Assembly (NCBI RefSeq): GCF_900100315.1
Contig: NZ_FNFF01000015.1
Coordinates: forward strand, 153,352-217,351
Length of the DNA: 64,000 nt
From: Streptomyces indicus
Lineage (GTDB): Bacteria; Actinomycetota; Actinomycetes; Streptomycetales; Streptomycetaceae
Reading direction: 5' to 3'
Shown: one piece after another, positions 55,102 through 62,534 of the stretch
Position numbering within the stretch: the stretch's first letter is position 1
Layout: each line of letters begins with the position of its first letter
Program-made: the position numbers and the translations under genes
Notes under the pieces: generated by a model
What the model was told of the DNA's origin: nothing
Database searches by the model: none
What the model saw: the letters and a program-made list of their open reading frames with translations, nothing else

Positions 55102-55314
55102 GGGCTCATCGTTCCAGTTGAACTGCCGTGAGTCGACGAGTAGTTCGATATTTGCGTTCGTGAGGACATGAGGGGACAGCGGCGGGGATGTCCGGTGTGA
55201 TCTTGAGCGGGACCGGTGCGGGCGCGGGGCAGCGGAAAAACTTCCCGGCCGCACCGAACGTTTTCCGCCGCGCCGACGTCGTAGAGGCGGAACGGGGTGA
55301 GGGAGGGGTGGGCT

Positions 55315-55860
55315 TTGCTGCGCAGAGGGACGCTTCGGCGCGGGCGGGGAGCCGGGCCGGAGGATCCGCGGGATCCGCTGGCCCCGGAGCAGGTGAGCCG
55401 GGTCAGGGCGGTACTCGCGCTCGGCGGCGTGCCCGCGTCCGAGCTGCAGGACGGGGTGCAGCAGGTGCGCCTGAAACTGCTCGAACGCGCCGCCGACGGC
55501 CGTGAGGCGCCGCGCGACGTCTCCGCCTGGGCCGCCGTCGTGGCCTCCAACTGGGCCATGGACTACCACCGCGCCCGGCGCCGGCAGGAGCGCCTGGGGG
55601 AGCGGCTCGCCTCGCTGCGCACGGAGAGCCAGCCCGCGAAGGACACCGAGGAGTCCAAGGTGCTCTCGATGGCGGTCGCGAAGGGACTGGACGAACTGAC
55701 CGACACCCAGCGGCAGGTGGTCGTGCTGCGGTTCTACGCCGATCTGCCGGTGCGCGCCATCGCGGAGCGGCTCGGCGTCCCCGAGGGCACGGTCAAGAGC
55801 AGGCTGCACGGGGCGGTGCGGGCCTTGCGCGCACGGCTGCACGAGGACGAGGTGGTGTGA
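55315..55860 (+). CDS. ECF-type RNA polymerase sigma factor
   Basis: A 181-residue sigma-70-family protein of the ECF class. Region 2 lies about 25-85 (VRLKLLERAADGREAPRDVSAWAAVVASNWAMDYHRARRRQERLGERL). Region 4 covers about 115-175 (LTDTQRQVVVLRFYADLPVRAIAERLGVPEGTVKSRLHGAVRALRARL), a standard sigma4 helix-turn-helix. I selected the TTG at 55315, which has GGGAGGGG seven bases upstream; a GTG at 55297 in the same frame is possible. It ends right before the membrane protein gene, its likely anti-sigma factor. It is divergent from the TerD gene, which may be in its regulon. Confidence 0.87.
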   Translation: MLRRGTLRRGRGAGPEDPRDPLAPEQVSRVRAVLALGGVPASELQDGVQQVRLKLLERAADGREAPRDVSAWAAVVASNWAMDYHRARRRQERLGERLASLRTESQPAKDTEESKVLSMAVAKGLDELTDTQRQVVVLRFYADLPVRAIAERLGVPEGTVKSRLHGAVRALRARLHEDEVV

Positions 55861-56688
55861 GTGGCCGGCGAGAAGGTCTTCGGGACCGGGGCGTACGACG
55901 GCGACGACCTCCTGATGGCGGCGATCACCGGGGAGGAGGTCCCCGAGGAGGCCGCACGCTCGGCGGAGTACCGCGAGGCGGTCGCGGACCTCGGCCAACT
56001 GCGTCTCGTGCTGCGGGACTTGGGGGAGGAGCTGGCCGCCGAGCCGGCCGCCGCGGAGGAGCCGGAGCCCACCGAGCCGCCGGTGCGCGCCGAGCCGGTG
56101 CGGGTGCGGAGGCGCCGGATGTTCGCCGTGGCGGTGCGGGCGGTCGCGGTGGCGGGGGTGGCCGCGGCGTTCGGCGGGGTGCTGTGGCTGGGCGCGAACA
56201 ACGGCCTGGGGAGCGCCGACGGGCACAAGGCCGGAGACAGCGGGCAGAACGCGCCCGGTTTGACCGACGGCAACGAGGACAACAAGGGCGGCGACGCGGA
56301 GAAAGACGCCGACTCCTCCGAAGCCGCCCAGGACCGCGCCCCGTTCGACCGCGCCCGGCAGATCGCCTGCACCCGCATCCTGGTCGAGGGCACGGCGACG
56401 GAGCTGGCGCCGCACGCGGACGGCACGGTGGACGTGACCGTGAAGGTGGACCGCTGGTACCGGCCGGAGCGGACCGCGGCCGAGCAGCCGACGACGACCG
56501 TCGCCCTGCCGGAGGACCACGCCGCGGACATCTCGGTCGGCGAACCGGTCCTGATCAGCGTCTACCGGCACCCCGAGGACGGGTACGACGTGGAGACGGG
56601 CTGGGGCGTGGCCGACGTCCGCCCCGAACTCCTCGCGGCGCTCCCGGAGGCGAAGACACTCGACTGCCCGAACCCTCTGAAGAGTTAG
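55861..56688 (+). CDS. Membrane protein, probable anti-sigma factor
   Basis: A 275-residue protein whose GTG directly follows the sigma-factor TGA with no spacer. Residues 1-85 are a soluble cytoplasmic segment that could bind sigma; there is no HxxxCxxC zinc motif, so it is not a ZAS anti-sigma. One membrane helix follows (about 90-112, AVAVRAVAVAGVAAAFGGVLWLGA), then an extracytoplasmic domain with a Asp/Glu/Asn-rich linker and a beta-rich C-terminal domain ending LDCPNPLKS. Coupled expression with the sigma factor and the topology support anti-sigma function; sequence alone would not. Confidence 0.75.
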   Translation: MAGEKVFGTGAYDGDDLLMAAITGEEVPEEAARSAEYREAVADLGQLRLVLRDLGEELAAEPAAAEEPEPTEPPVRAEPVRVRRRRMFAVAVRAVAVAGVAAAFGGVLWLGANNGLGSADGHKAGDSGQNAPGLTDGNEDNKGGDAEKDADSSEAAQDRAPFDRARQIACTRILVEGTATELAPHADGTVDVTVKVDRWYRPERTAAEQPTTTVALPEDHAADISVGEPVLISVYRHPEDGYDVETGWGVADVRPELLAALPEAKTLDCPNPLKS

Positions 56689-56706
56689 CCGAGCCGGAGC
56701 TCCCCG

Positions 56707-56764
56707 ACCGCACACGAAAGACCGCACACGAAAGGGCGGGCGCCCGGAACCCGGACGCCCGCCC
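56707..56764. terminator. Bidirectional terminator with an adjacent 14-bp duplication
   Basis: A 14-bp stem (GGGCGGGCGCCCGG, 56734-56747; CCGGACGCCCGCCC, 56751-56764) with one mismatch and a 3-base loop, between convergent genes. Immediately before it, ACCGCACACGAAAG is present twice in tandem without change (56707-56720 and 56721-56734). Confidence 0.75.
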
Positions 56765-56793
56765 CTCACTCGTGACGAGAAGAAGTCAGCTCC

Positions 56794-59700
56794 TTACGGA
56801 ACGACCTTCTCGATCCGCACACTGCCCGAACCGGCCTTCGTGCCCTTGGCGTTGAGCACCCGGACCTCGCCGAAGAACTGGCGGCCCTCAGGTGCGGCGC
56901 CCGCGACGACGATCTCCGCGGCGACCTTCGCCGACGCACCCTGCGCCAGGTCCACCGGCTTCGACGCGTCGACCTTCACCTCGCCGAGCGAAGGGGCGAA
57001 GTACAGGTCGAGGTAGTCGAACTCGGTCGAGCCGGCCGGAACGGCGTAGCCCTGGACCAGCGCGATGTACGTGCCGGCCGCGGGCTTCGCCACCGAGACG
57101 GCCTCTTCCGAGTCGCCGTCGGCGGACTGGCCCACCAGCTGCGCCGCATTGTTGACGATGCGGTACAGGGCCAGGTCGAGGTCGGCGCCCTTGTCGGAGG
57201 TGTTGCCGATCGAGACGTCGAGACGCTCGGAGCCGGCCGGGACCTCGATGCGGTACTGCTGGTCCGCACCGTGCGCGATCGTCGGACGCGCCTGCTTGGA
57301 GGAGCCGAGCGCGCCGCCCGCCAGCTTGCCGCCGGTGATCGGGGCGTAGTCGTTGGTCACGGTCCAGTCGACCGCGGCCGGGGTGCCGATCTTCGCCTCG
57401 GCGACGGTCTGCACCGCCGGGTCGAAGGTGACGCCGAGCGCGGTGGCCGTCAGCTCGTACGGGTTGTCGAGCAGCGGCGACGTACGACGGGACTCGACCT
57501 CGATCTCCCAGACACCCGGCTGCGGGTTCGCGTACGAACGCAGGTCGGGGCGGCAGGTGTTGGCCGGGTTGTTGTAGTTCGGGTAGCAGTTCGGGGTGCC
57601 GGTCGGGTCGACCGGGACGCCGTACGGGTGGATCGAGATGAAGCGGGTCTGGCTGCCCGCCTTCAGACCGCCGAGCGCGACCTCGAAGGTCTTGGCGCCC
57701 TCGGGGACCGTCACGAAGTACGACTTGTGGCTGTTGCGCTGCACCGAGCCCGAGGCCTTGAAGGCGTACGAGGGCTTGGCGAGCTGCGCGGAGGCCACGA
57801 CCGTCGTCATGATCTGGCGGTCCACGCCCTCGGTGCGCTCGTCGTCCAGCTCCAGGATCGCGCTGTGGATCCCGGCGGAGCCCGCACGGGCCTGGACCTT
57901 GACCTTGACCGGCTGGTTCAGCGGCAGCCGGATCTCGTCGTCGCCGAGGATGCGGAACGTGCCGTCGTTGTTCTCGAACTCCAGCTCGTGCTCCACCGGA
58001 CGCGAGGAGCCCGACGTACGGGTGATCTCGATCTCGTACGTCTTGCGCTCGCCGACCTTCAGGCCGCCCTCACGGTCGTAGAGACCGGTGCCGAAGCCGG
58101 GGGTCTTCAGGAACTCGTCGATCGCGGTGTCGACCGGGGCCTTCACCTGGTAGCCGTGCGCCGTGGCGCCGTCCTTGATCGAGTCCCACGCGTCGACGAT
58201 GTCGATCAGACCCGCACCCTCTTCGTGCGCCTTGACGCCCGGGATGTGGTTCGCGGTCGAGGTCAGCGCGGTGCGCAGGGTCAGCGGGTCGAGGTCGATC
58301 TTCCGCTGCTTGGCGGCCGACAGGAGCAGCGCCGAGGCGCCCGCGGCCTGCGGCGAGGCCATCGAGGTGCCCTGGAGCATCGAGTAGCCGGCCGGCAGCT
58401 GGTAGCCCGCCTCGGCGACCGGGCCGCCGGGGATCCAGGTCTGCGTGGTGTTGATCGCGGCACCCGGGGCGGACAGGGTCGGCGTGAAGCCGCCGTCCTC
58501 ACGCGGACCGCGCGAGGAGAACGGCATCATGGCGTACTTCTTCTCCACGCCCGAACCGTAGTTGGCGGCCCAGGTCTCCTTGGAGACGGTGGCGCCGACC
58601 GAGATCACCTTGTCGGCGAGCGAGGGGTCGCCGATGGTGTTGGTGCCCGGGCCGCTGTTGCCGGCCGAGATGACCAGCTGCACGCCGTACTCGTCGATGA
58701 GGCGCGTGTAGAGCGTGGCGCGCGCGTTGTTGCCGTCGTTCAGCGGCGGCAGGCCGCCGATCGACATGTTGACGATGTCCACGCCGCGCTTGGTGACGAG
58801 GTCGATCATGCCCTCGGTGAGCGCGACGTTGGTGCAGCCGCCGCTCCAGGTGCAGGCACGCGAGGAGACCAGCTTGGCGCCGGGCGCCGCACCGTTCATC
58901 TTGCCGCCGAACAGCGAGTTGGCGGCCGTGATCCCGGCGACGTGGGTGCCGTGCGAGCCCTCGATGATGCCGATGTTGACGTAGTCGGCCTTGTCGCCGT
59001 CGCCGTTGTAGACGACGTCCTTGCGGATCTCGGCCACGAACGGGACGCGCTCGACGACGTCGGTCGCCGGGTTGTCGGTGCCGAAGTAGCCGACCTGGTG
59101 GCCGTCCTTGTACGGCTTCATCGCGACGTCGTTGGTGAAGTCGCTGTCACCGTTGAGGTCCACGCGCACCGTGCCCGCGGCGGCGTCGTAGAGCACGCCC
59201 CAGCGGTCGGTGGTGTCCCCGTCGCGGTTCAGGTCGCCGTTGGCGTCACCGCCGATGGAGGCCGACTCGTTGAACCACTCGACCGCGTAGGAGCCGGCGG
59301 GAGCGGTCCAGGTCTTGCCGTCGAAGGTGAACGTCGGCCCGGAGACCGCGTTGTCCATCTGGCGCCAGGTCTCGTCCTCGTCGACCACCGGGTCGGTCGC
59401 GGTGACCCAGTCGACGATCTTGCGCTCGCCCGTGGTGGTCTTCTGGAGCGCGGGGTGGCCGAGGTCGACACCCGAGTCCAGGATGCCGATGGTCACGCCG
59501 CGGCCGTCGGCCTTCGGGTTCTCCTTCACGAAGTCCACCGCGCCCGTCTCGAAGGACGGGTTGTACGGGTTCTTCGCGGGGGTGTTCTTGCCGGGCGCCG
59601 GGTACGAACCCGGGGCCGTGTCCTGCGTCTGCGCGCCCTTGGCGCGGTCGCCGGCCGGTGTCGGGTCGTCGATCTTGATCTCCTGGAGGAGATCGATGCC

Positions 59701-60102
59701 CTTGACCGAGGAGAGCGCGGAGGCCTCCTTGATCGCGGCCTTGGCCTGCTTGGTGGGGACGGTCGCGCGGACGTAGCCGAGCTTGTCGTCCCGCTTGCCG
59801 ACGATGCCGCCCTTGACCTCGTCGAACGTCTCGGCGGCCTGCTCGGTCGCCCCTTCGGTGGTGGCCACCATGACGGTGACGGTCTTCTCGCCCTCGGCCT
59901 CGGCCTGGGCGAGCAGCTTGGCGTCGTCGGAGCCGAGCTTCTCGGCGGCGGACTTCGCGGGAGCGGGCTCACCACCCGGGTCGGCTGAGAAAGCGGGTAC
60001 GGGCCCTGCGGCGCCGAGCGCCGCAACAAGCCCTGCCGCCACGGCTATTCGGGCCGCGCGTCTGGCACCCGTTCGGGGTGCGCGCGGGGATTCGAGCGTC
60101 AT
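56794..60102 (-). CDS. Secreted S8 (subtilisin-family) serine peptidase with inserted domain
   Basis: A 1102-residue exported protease. Residues 1-40 are a signal peptide with arginine-rich start (TGARRAARIAVAAG) and cleavage after PAFSA. The catalytic residues are Asp209 (ILDSGVDLGHP), His387 (SHGTHVAG) and Ser580 (GTSMASPQAAG). The Asp-His interval is about 178 residues, far longer than in simple subtilases, and includes Asp/Asn-rich segments (GGDANGDLNRDGD, VDLNGDSDF, YNGDGDKADY) like calcium-binding loops. The usual His after the serine (SPHVAG) is Gln here. Long beta-rich C-terminal domains follow. The ATG has GGGACG upstream. It is transcribed away from the ssu operon. Confidence 0.9.
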   Translation of the reverse strand: MTLESPRAPRTGARRAARIAVAAGLVAALGAAGPVPAFSADPGGEPAPAKSAAEKLGSDDAKLLAQAEAEGEKTVTVMVATTEGATEQAAETFDEVKGGIVGKRDDKLGYVRATVPTKQAKAAIKEASALSSVKGIDLLQEIKIDDPTPAGDRAKGAQTQDTAPGSYPAPGKNTPAKNPYNPSFETGAVDFVKENPKADGRGVTIGILDSGVDLGHPALQKTTTGERKIVDWVTATDPVVDEDETWRQMDNAVSGPTFTFDGKTWTAPAGSYAVEWFNESASIGGDANGDLNRDGDTTDRWGVLYDAAAGTVRVDLNGDSDFTNDVAMKPYKDGHQVGYFGTDNPATDVVERVPFVAEIRKDVVYNGDGDKADYVNIGIIEGSHGTHVAGITAANSLFGGKMNGAAPGAKLVSSRACTWSGGCTNVALTEGMIDLVTKRGVDIVNMSIGGLPPLNDGNNARATLYTRLIDEYGVQLVISAGNSGPGTNTIGDPSLADKVISVGATVSKETWAANYGSGVEKKYAMMPFSSRGPREDGGFTPTLSAPGAAINTTQTWIPGGPVAEAGYQLPAGYSMLQGTSMASPQAAGASALLLSAAKQRKIDLDPLTLRTALTSTANHIPGVKAHEEGAGLIDIVDAWDSIKDGATAHGYQVKAPVDTAIDEFLKTPGFGTGLYDREGGLKVGERKTYEIEITRTSGSSRPVEHELEFENNDGTFRILGDDEIRLPLNQPVKVKVQARAGSAGIHSAILELDDERTEGVDRQIMTTVVASAQLAKPSYAFKASGSVQRNSHKSYFVTVPEGAKTFEVALGGLKAGSQTRFISIHPYGVPVDPTGTPNCYPNYNNPANTCRPDLRSYANPQPGVWEIEVESRRTSPLLDNPYELTATALGVTFDPAVQTVAEAKIGTPAAVDWTVTNDYAPITGGKLAGGALGSSKQARPTIAHGADQQYRIEVPAGSERLDVSIGNTSDKGADLDLALYRIVNNAAQLVGQSADGDSEEAVSVAKPAAGTYIALVQGYAVPAGSTEFDYLDLYFAPSLGEVKVDASKPVDLAQGASAKVAAEIVVAGAAPEGRQFFGEVRVLNAKGTKAGSGSVRIEKVVP

Positions 60103-60141
60103 CTGCGTCCCTGTGTGAAAGACGGGCAGGAAAGTGAAACC

Positions 60142-60193
60142 CGGTCCGTTGTCGCGGACCGGTCCGTATTCCGGTTCGGTCCGTAATCCGGTG
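60142..60193. repeat. 17-bp tandem repeat and inverted repeat upstream of the second subtilase
   Basis: CGGTCCGTATTCCGGTT (60160-60176) is followed directly by CGGTCCGTAATCCGGTG (60177-60193), 15 of 17 bases identical. The same CGGTCCG start occurs at 60142-60148, where with CGGACCG (60155-60161) it makes a perfect 7-bp inverted repeat. The array is 40-91 bases upstream of the subtilase start, in its promoter region. Confidence 0.6.
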
Positions 60194-60361
60194 CCGAATG
60201 ACCGCTCAGCATTACGTATGGGACCGCTGTTTGAGGAGGGCACTCCGTGGCGGGATGGGGCCATGGCGTACTTCCGCCATACGTCACCGGGGGCGAAGCG
60301 GGCGATATCCGAGCGAACGGGTAGGACCCCGGGGGTCGTTGTCCGCGGAGCGAGACGCCGA

Positions 60362-60391
60362 TTGACCGCAGAAGGATCAACTCGCTACGTT
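60362..60391 (+). promoter_or_regulatory. Promoter of the ssu leader and operon
   Basis: TTGACC (60362-60367), an 18-base spacer, and TACGTT (60386-60391) fit a vegetative sigma-factor promoter. Seven bases separate the -10 element from the ATG of the leader peptide, so the transcript should begin at or next to that start codon. Confidence 0.75.
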
Positions 60392-60398
60392 CGGCGAC

Positions 60399-60482
60399 AT
60401 GTTGCGTTCAGCTCTGCTCACCACGCGCGGTCACATCGACCTGCTGCGGGTGGCCTCCGCCGCGTGTCGCCGCGGCTGCTGA
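60399..60482 (+). CDS. Cysteine-containing leader peptide of the sulfonate operon
   Basis: A 27-residue open frame, with the pattern of actinobacterial sulfur-operon leader peptides: a short basic start, then TTRGHIDLLRVASAACRRGC, where R/H-I-D-L-x-R-V-A-S-A-x-C-R-R is the family signature. Cys23 and the last residue Cys27 are where a ribosome would wait if cysteinyl-tRNA were scarce. There is no ribosome binding site; the -10 element ends seven bases before the ATG, so translation is probably leaderless. The next gene of the operon starts 196 bases later. Stalling here should affect folding or termination in that gap and let the ssu genes respond to cysteine supply. Confidence 0.82.
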   Translation: MLRSALLTTRGHIDLLRVASAACRRGC

Positions 60483-60678
60483 CGACGCCTTCCGGCGTGT
60501 GCCGACGTCACGCCTGAGCGTTTCCTGACGTCGTCCCGTCCCGCTTTTCCCCGAGCCGTCGCTCGCATTTTCCCACCGCCCTGAATTCGGCGCGCTGATT
60601 CCCGCGTGCCCGTACCGGGGCGTGCTTCCCGCTGTTCTCACGCAGCGTGCCCATAGGCCGCGTACGCCTGGAGTCCCC
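60483..60678 (+). promoter_or_regulatory. Leader region with candidate attenuation hairpins
   Basis: Between the leader peptide and ssuC. Hairpin 1 is ACGCC-TTCC-GGCGT (60485-60498), three bases after the leader stop. Hairpin 2 is CGACGTCA (60503-60510) with TGACGTCG (60526-60533), a perfect 8-bp stem with a 15-base loop. Hairpin 3 is CGAGC-CGTC-GCTCG (60552-60565) followed by CATTTTCCC. A ribosome stalled on the cysteine codons would cover hairpin 1. I cannot assign which hairpin, if any, terminates. Confidence 0.45.
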
Positions 60679-61566
60679 ATGACCGTCAGTCATGCCCCGC
60701 CGCAATCCGGCACACCCGAAATATCCGTGGAAAAGGCGCCGGTCGCCGCCCCGGCGCAGGCACCCGAACTCGAACCCCTCACCTCCACCCGCGCCCGCCG
60801 CACCCGCGTCCCCCGCTGGCTGCGCCGCACCACAGGGCCCCTCCTGCTGCTCGCCCTGTGGCAACTCCTCAGCTCCACCGGCGCATTGCCGCCCGAGATC
60901 CTCGCCTCGCCCGGCACGATCGCCGGCGTCGCCCGCGACCTGATCGCCGACGGTTCGCTCACCCAGGCCATGGGGGTCTCGGTCCAGCGCGTGGCCAGCG
61001 GCCTGCTGCTCGGCGCCGTCATCGGCACCACGCTCGCCCTGCTCTCCGGCCTCTTCCGGGTCGGCGAGGACCTGGTGGACGCGGGGATGCAGATGCTGCG
61101 GACCGTGCCGTTCGTCGGCCTGATCCCGCTGTTCATCATCTGGTTCGGCATCGGCGAGGCCCCGAAGATCGCCATCATCACGCTCGGCGTGGTCTTCCCG
61201 CTCTACCTCAACGCGTACGCCGGGATCCGCGGCGTGGACGCCCAGTTGATCGAGGCCGGGCAGTCCCTGGGCCTGACCCGCTGGGGCCTGGTCCGGCACG
61301 TCGTGCTGCCCGGCGCGCTGCCGGGCGCGCTCACCGGGCTGCGCTACTCGCTCGGCGTCTCCTGGCTGGCCCTCGTCTTCGCCGAGCAGGTCAACGCCGA
61401 CGCCGGGATCGGGTTCCTGATGATGCAGGCCCGCGACTTCCTGCGCACCGACGTGATCGTGGTCTGCCTGATCGTCTACGCCTTCCTCGGCCTGCTCGCC
61501 GACCTCGCCGTCCGACTCCTCGAAAGGCTGCTCCTGCAATGGCGACCGACCTTCACCGGCCAGTGA
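60679..61566 (+). CDS. ssuC: Sulfonate ABC transporter permease (SsuC type)
   Basis: A 295-residue inner-membrane permease. After a 45-residue cytoplasmic extension (Pro/Ala-rich, then basic) come about six helices, beginning LLLLALWQLLSS. The EAA loop GVDAQLIEAGQSLGLTRWGLVRHVVLPGALPG contacts the ATPase and is typical of nitrate/sulfonate/taurine (NitT/TauT) permeases. The ATG is preceded by GGAG at five bases. It is the first structural gene of the ssu operon and overlaps ssuB by 28 bases. Confidence 0.92.
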   Translation: MTVSHAPPQSGTPEISVEKAPVAAPAQAPELEPLTSTRARRTRVPRWLRRTTGPLLLLALWQLLSSTGALPPEILASPGTIAGVARDLIADGSLTQAMGVSVQRVASGLLLGAVIGTTLALLSGLFRVGEDLVDAGMQMLRTVPFVGLIPLFIIWFGIGEAPKIAIITLGVVFPLYLNAYAGIRGVDAQLIEAGQSLGLTRWGLVRHVVLPGALPGALTGLRYSLGVSWLALVFAEQVNADAGIGFLMMQARDFLRTDVIVVCLIVYAFLGLLADLAVRLLERLLLQWRPTFTGQ

Positions 61567-62420
61567 CCGCGTCCGGGGCGGCGGCGGATGCCGCGCCCGA
61601 GACGGCACCCTCGACCGCACCCGAGACGGCACCCTCGACCGCACCCGAGACGGCACCCGCGACCGCGCCCGAGACGGCATCGACGAGCGCGCCCGAGGCC
61701 GCACAGGGGCCCGCAGCCGTACGCGTCCAGGGCCTCGCCCGCTCCTTCGACGGCCGCCGCGTCATCGACGAGCTCGAACTCACCGTGCGCCCGGGCGAGT
61801 TCGTCGCCCTGCTCGGCCGCAGCGGCTGCGGCAAGTCCACGCTCCTGAAGATCCTCGCGGGCCTGGACCGCGAGATCGACGGCACGGTCCTCGTGCCGCG
61901 CCGCAAGGCCACCGCCTTCCAGGCGCCGCGCCTCATGCCCTGGAAGAAGGTGTGGCGCAACGTCCTGCTCGGGCTGCCCGGCCGCCCGGGACGCGAGGTG
62001 GCCGAGCAGGTGCTCGCCGAGGTCGGTCTCGACCACCGCGCCGACGCCTGGCCCAAGACCCTCTCCGGCGGCGAGGCCCAACGCGCCTCGCTGGCCCGCG
62101 CGTTGGTGCGCGAGCCCGACCTGCTGCTGCTCGACGAACCGTTCGGCGCCCTCGACGCCCTCACCCGGCTCAAGGCCCAGCGCCTGGTCGGCGAGGTGTG
62201 GCAGCGGCGCGGCTGCGCGGTGCTGCTCGTCACGCACGACGTCGAGGAGGCGGTGCTGCTCGCGGACCGGGTCCTCGTGATGGAGGACGGGGTGATCGCC
62301 CACGAGGTCACCGTCGGCCTCGACCGCCCCCGCGACCTCACCGACCCGCGGTTCGCGGCCCTGCGCGGCGAGCTGCTCGACCTGCTCGGCGCGGGCCCGG
62401 GCACCGCCCACGCCGCCTGA
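61539..62420 (+). CDS. ssuB: Sulfonate ABC transporter ATPase (SsuB type)
   Basis: A 293-residue ATPase of the NitT/TauT class. A 50-residue N-terminal extension carries the repeated unit APETAPST, then the ABC core: Walker A GRSGCGKST near 91-99, the Q-loop in AFQAPRLMPW, signature LSGGEAQRASLARAL near 172, Walker B LLLLDEPFGALD near 194 and the H-loop in LLVTHDVEEA. It energises the SsuC permease. It starts inside ssuC (28-base overlap), with AAAGG nine bases upstream, so the two are translated together. The N-terminal repeat is not part of the family fold. Confidence 0.92.
   Translation: MATDLHRPVTASGAAADAAPETAPSTAPETAPSTAPETAPATAPETASTSAPEAAQGPAAVRVQGLARSFDGRRVIDELELTVRPGEFVALLGRSGCGKSTLLKILAGLDREIDGTVLVPRRKATAFQAPRLMPWKKVWRNVLLGLPGRPGREVAEQVLAEVGLDHRADAWPKTLSGGEAQRASLARALVREPDLLLLDEPFGALDALTRLKAQRLVGEVWQRRGCAVLLVTHDVEEAVLLADRVLVMEDGVIAHEVTVGLDRPRDLTDPRFAALRGELLDLLGAGPGTAHAA
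61593..61680 (+). repeat. 24-bp tandem repeat inside ssuB
   Basis: Three full 24-base units (61593-61616, 61617-61640, 61641-61664) and a 16-base partial (61665-61680) with only a few mismatches, encoding the 8-residue repeat APETAPST. The near-identity at DNA level suggests a recent slippage expansion in a disordered N-terminus. Confidence 0.8.
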
Positions 62421-62534
62421 CCCCGTCCCGTACGGAAGCCTCCCCGCCTTGTCCGGACGCCCGGTCCCTTCCGGATGCCCCCGGCCCCGTAGGACAGCCT
62501 CCTTCAACCCCCGTACAACCTAAGGAACTCCACC

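Noticed and set aside
55861..56688. Zinc-binding (ZAS) anti-sigma factor
   Set aside because: The HxxxCxxC motif is absent; I describe it only as a probable membrane anti-sigma factor by position.
57271..59988. A 905-codon plus-strand frame over the second subtilase
   Set aside because: Antisense to a subtilase with an intact Asp/His/Ser triad; the product is low-complexity Arg/Val/Gly sequence.
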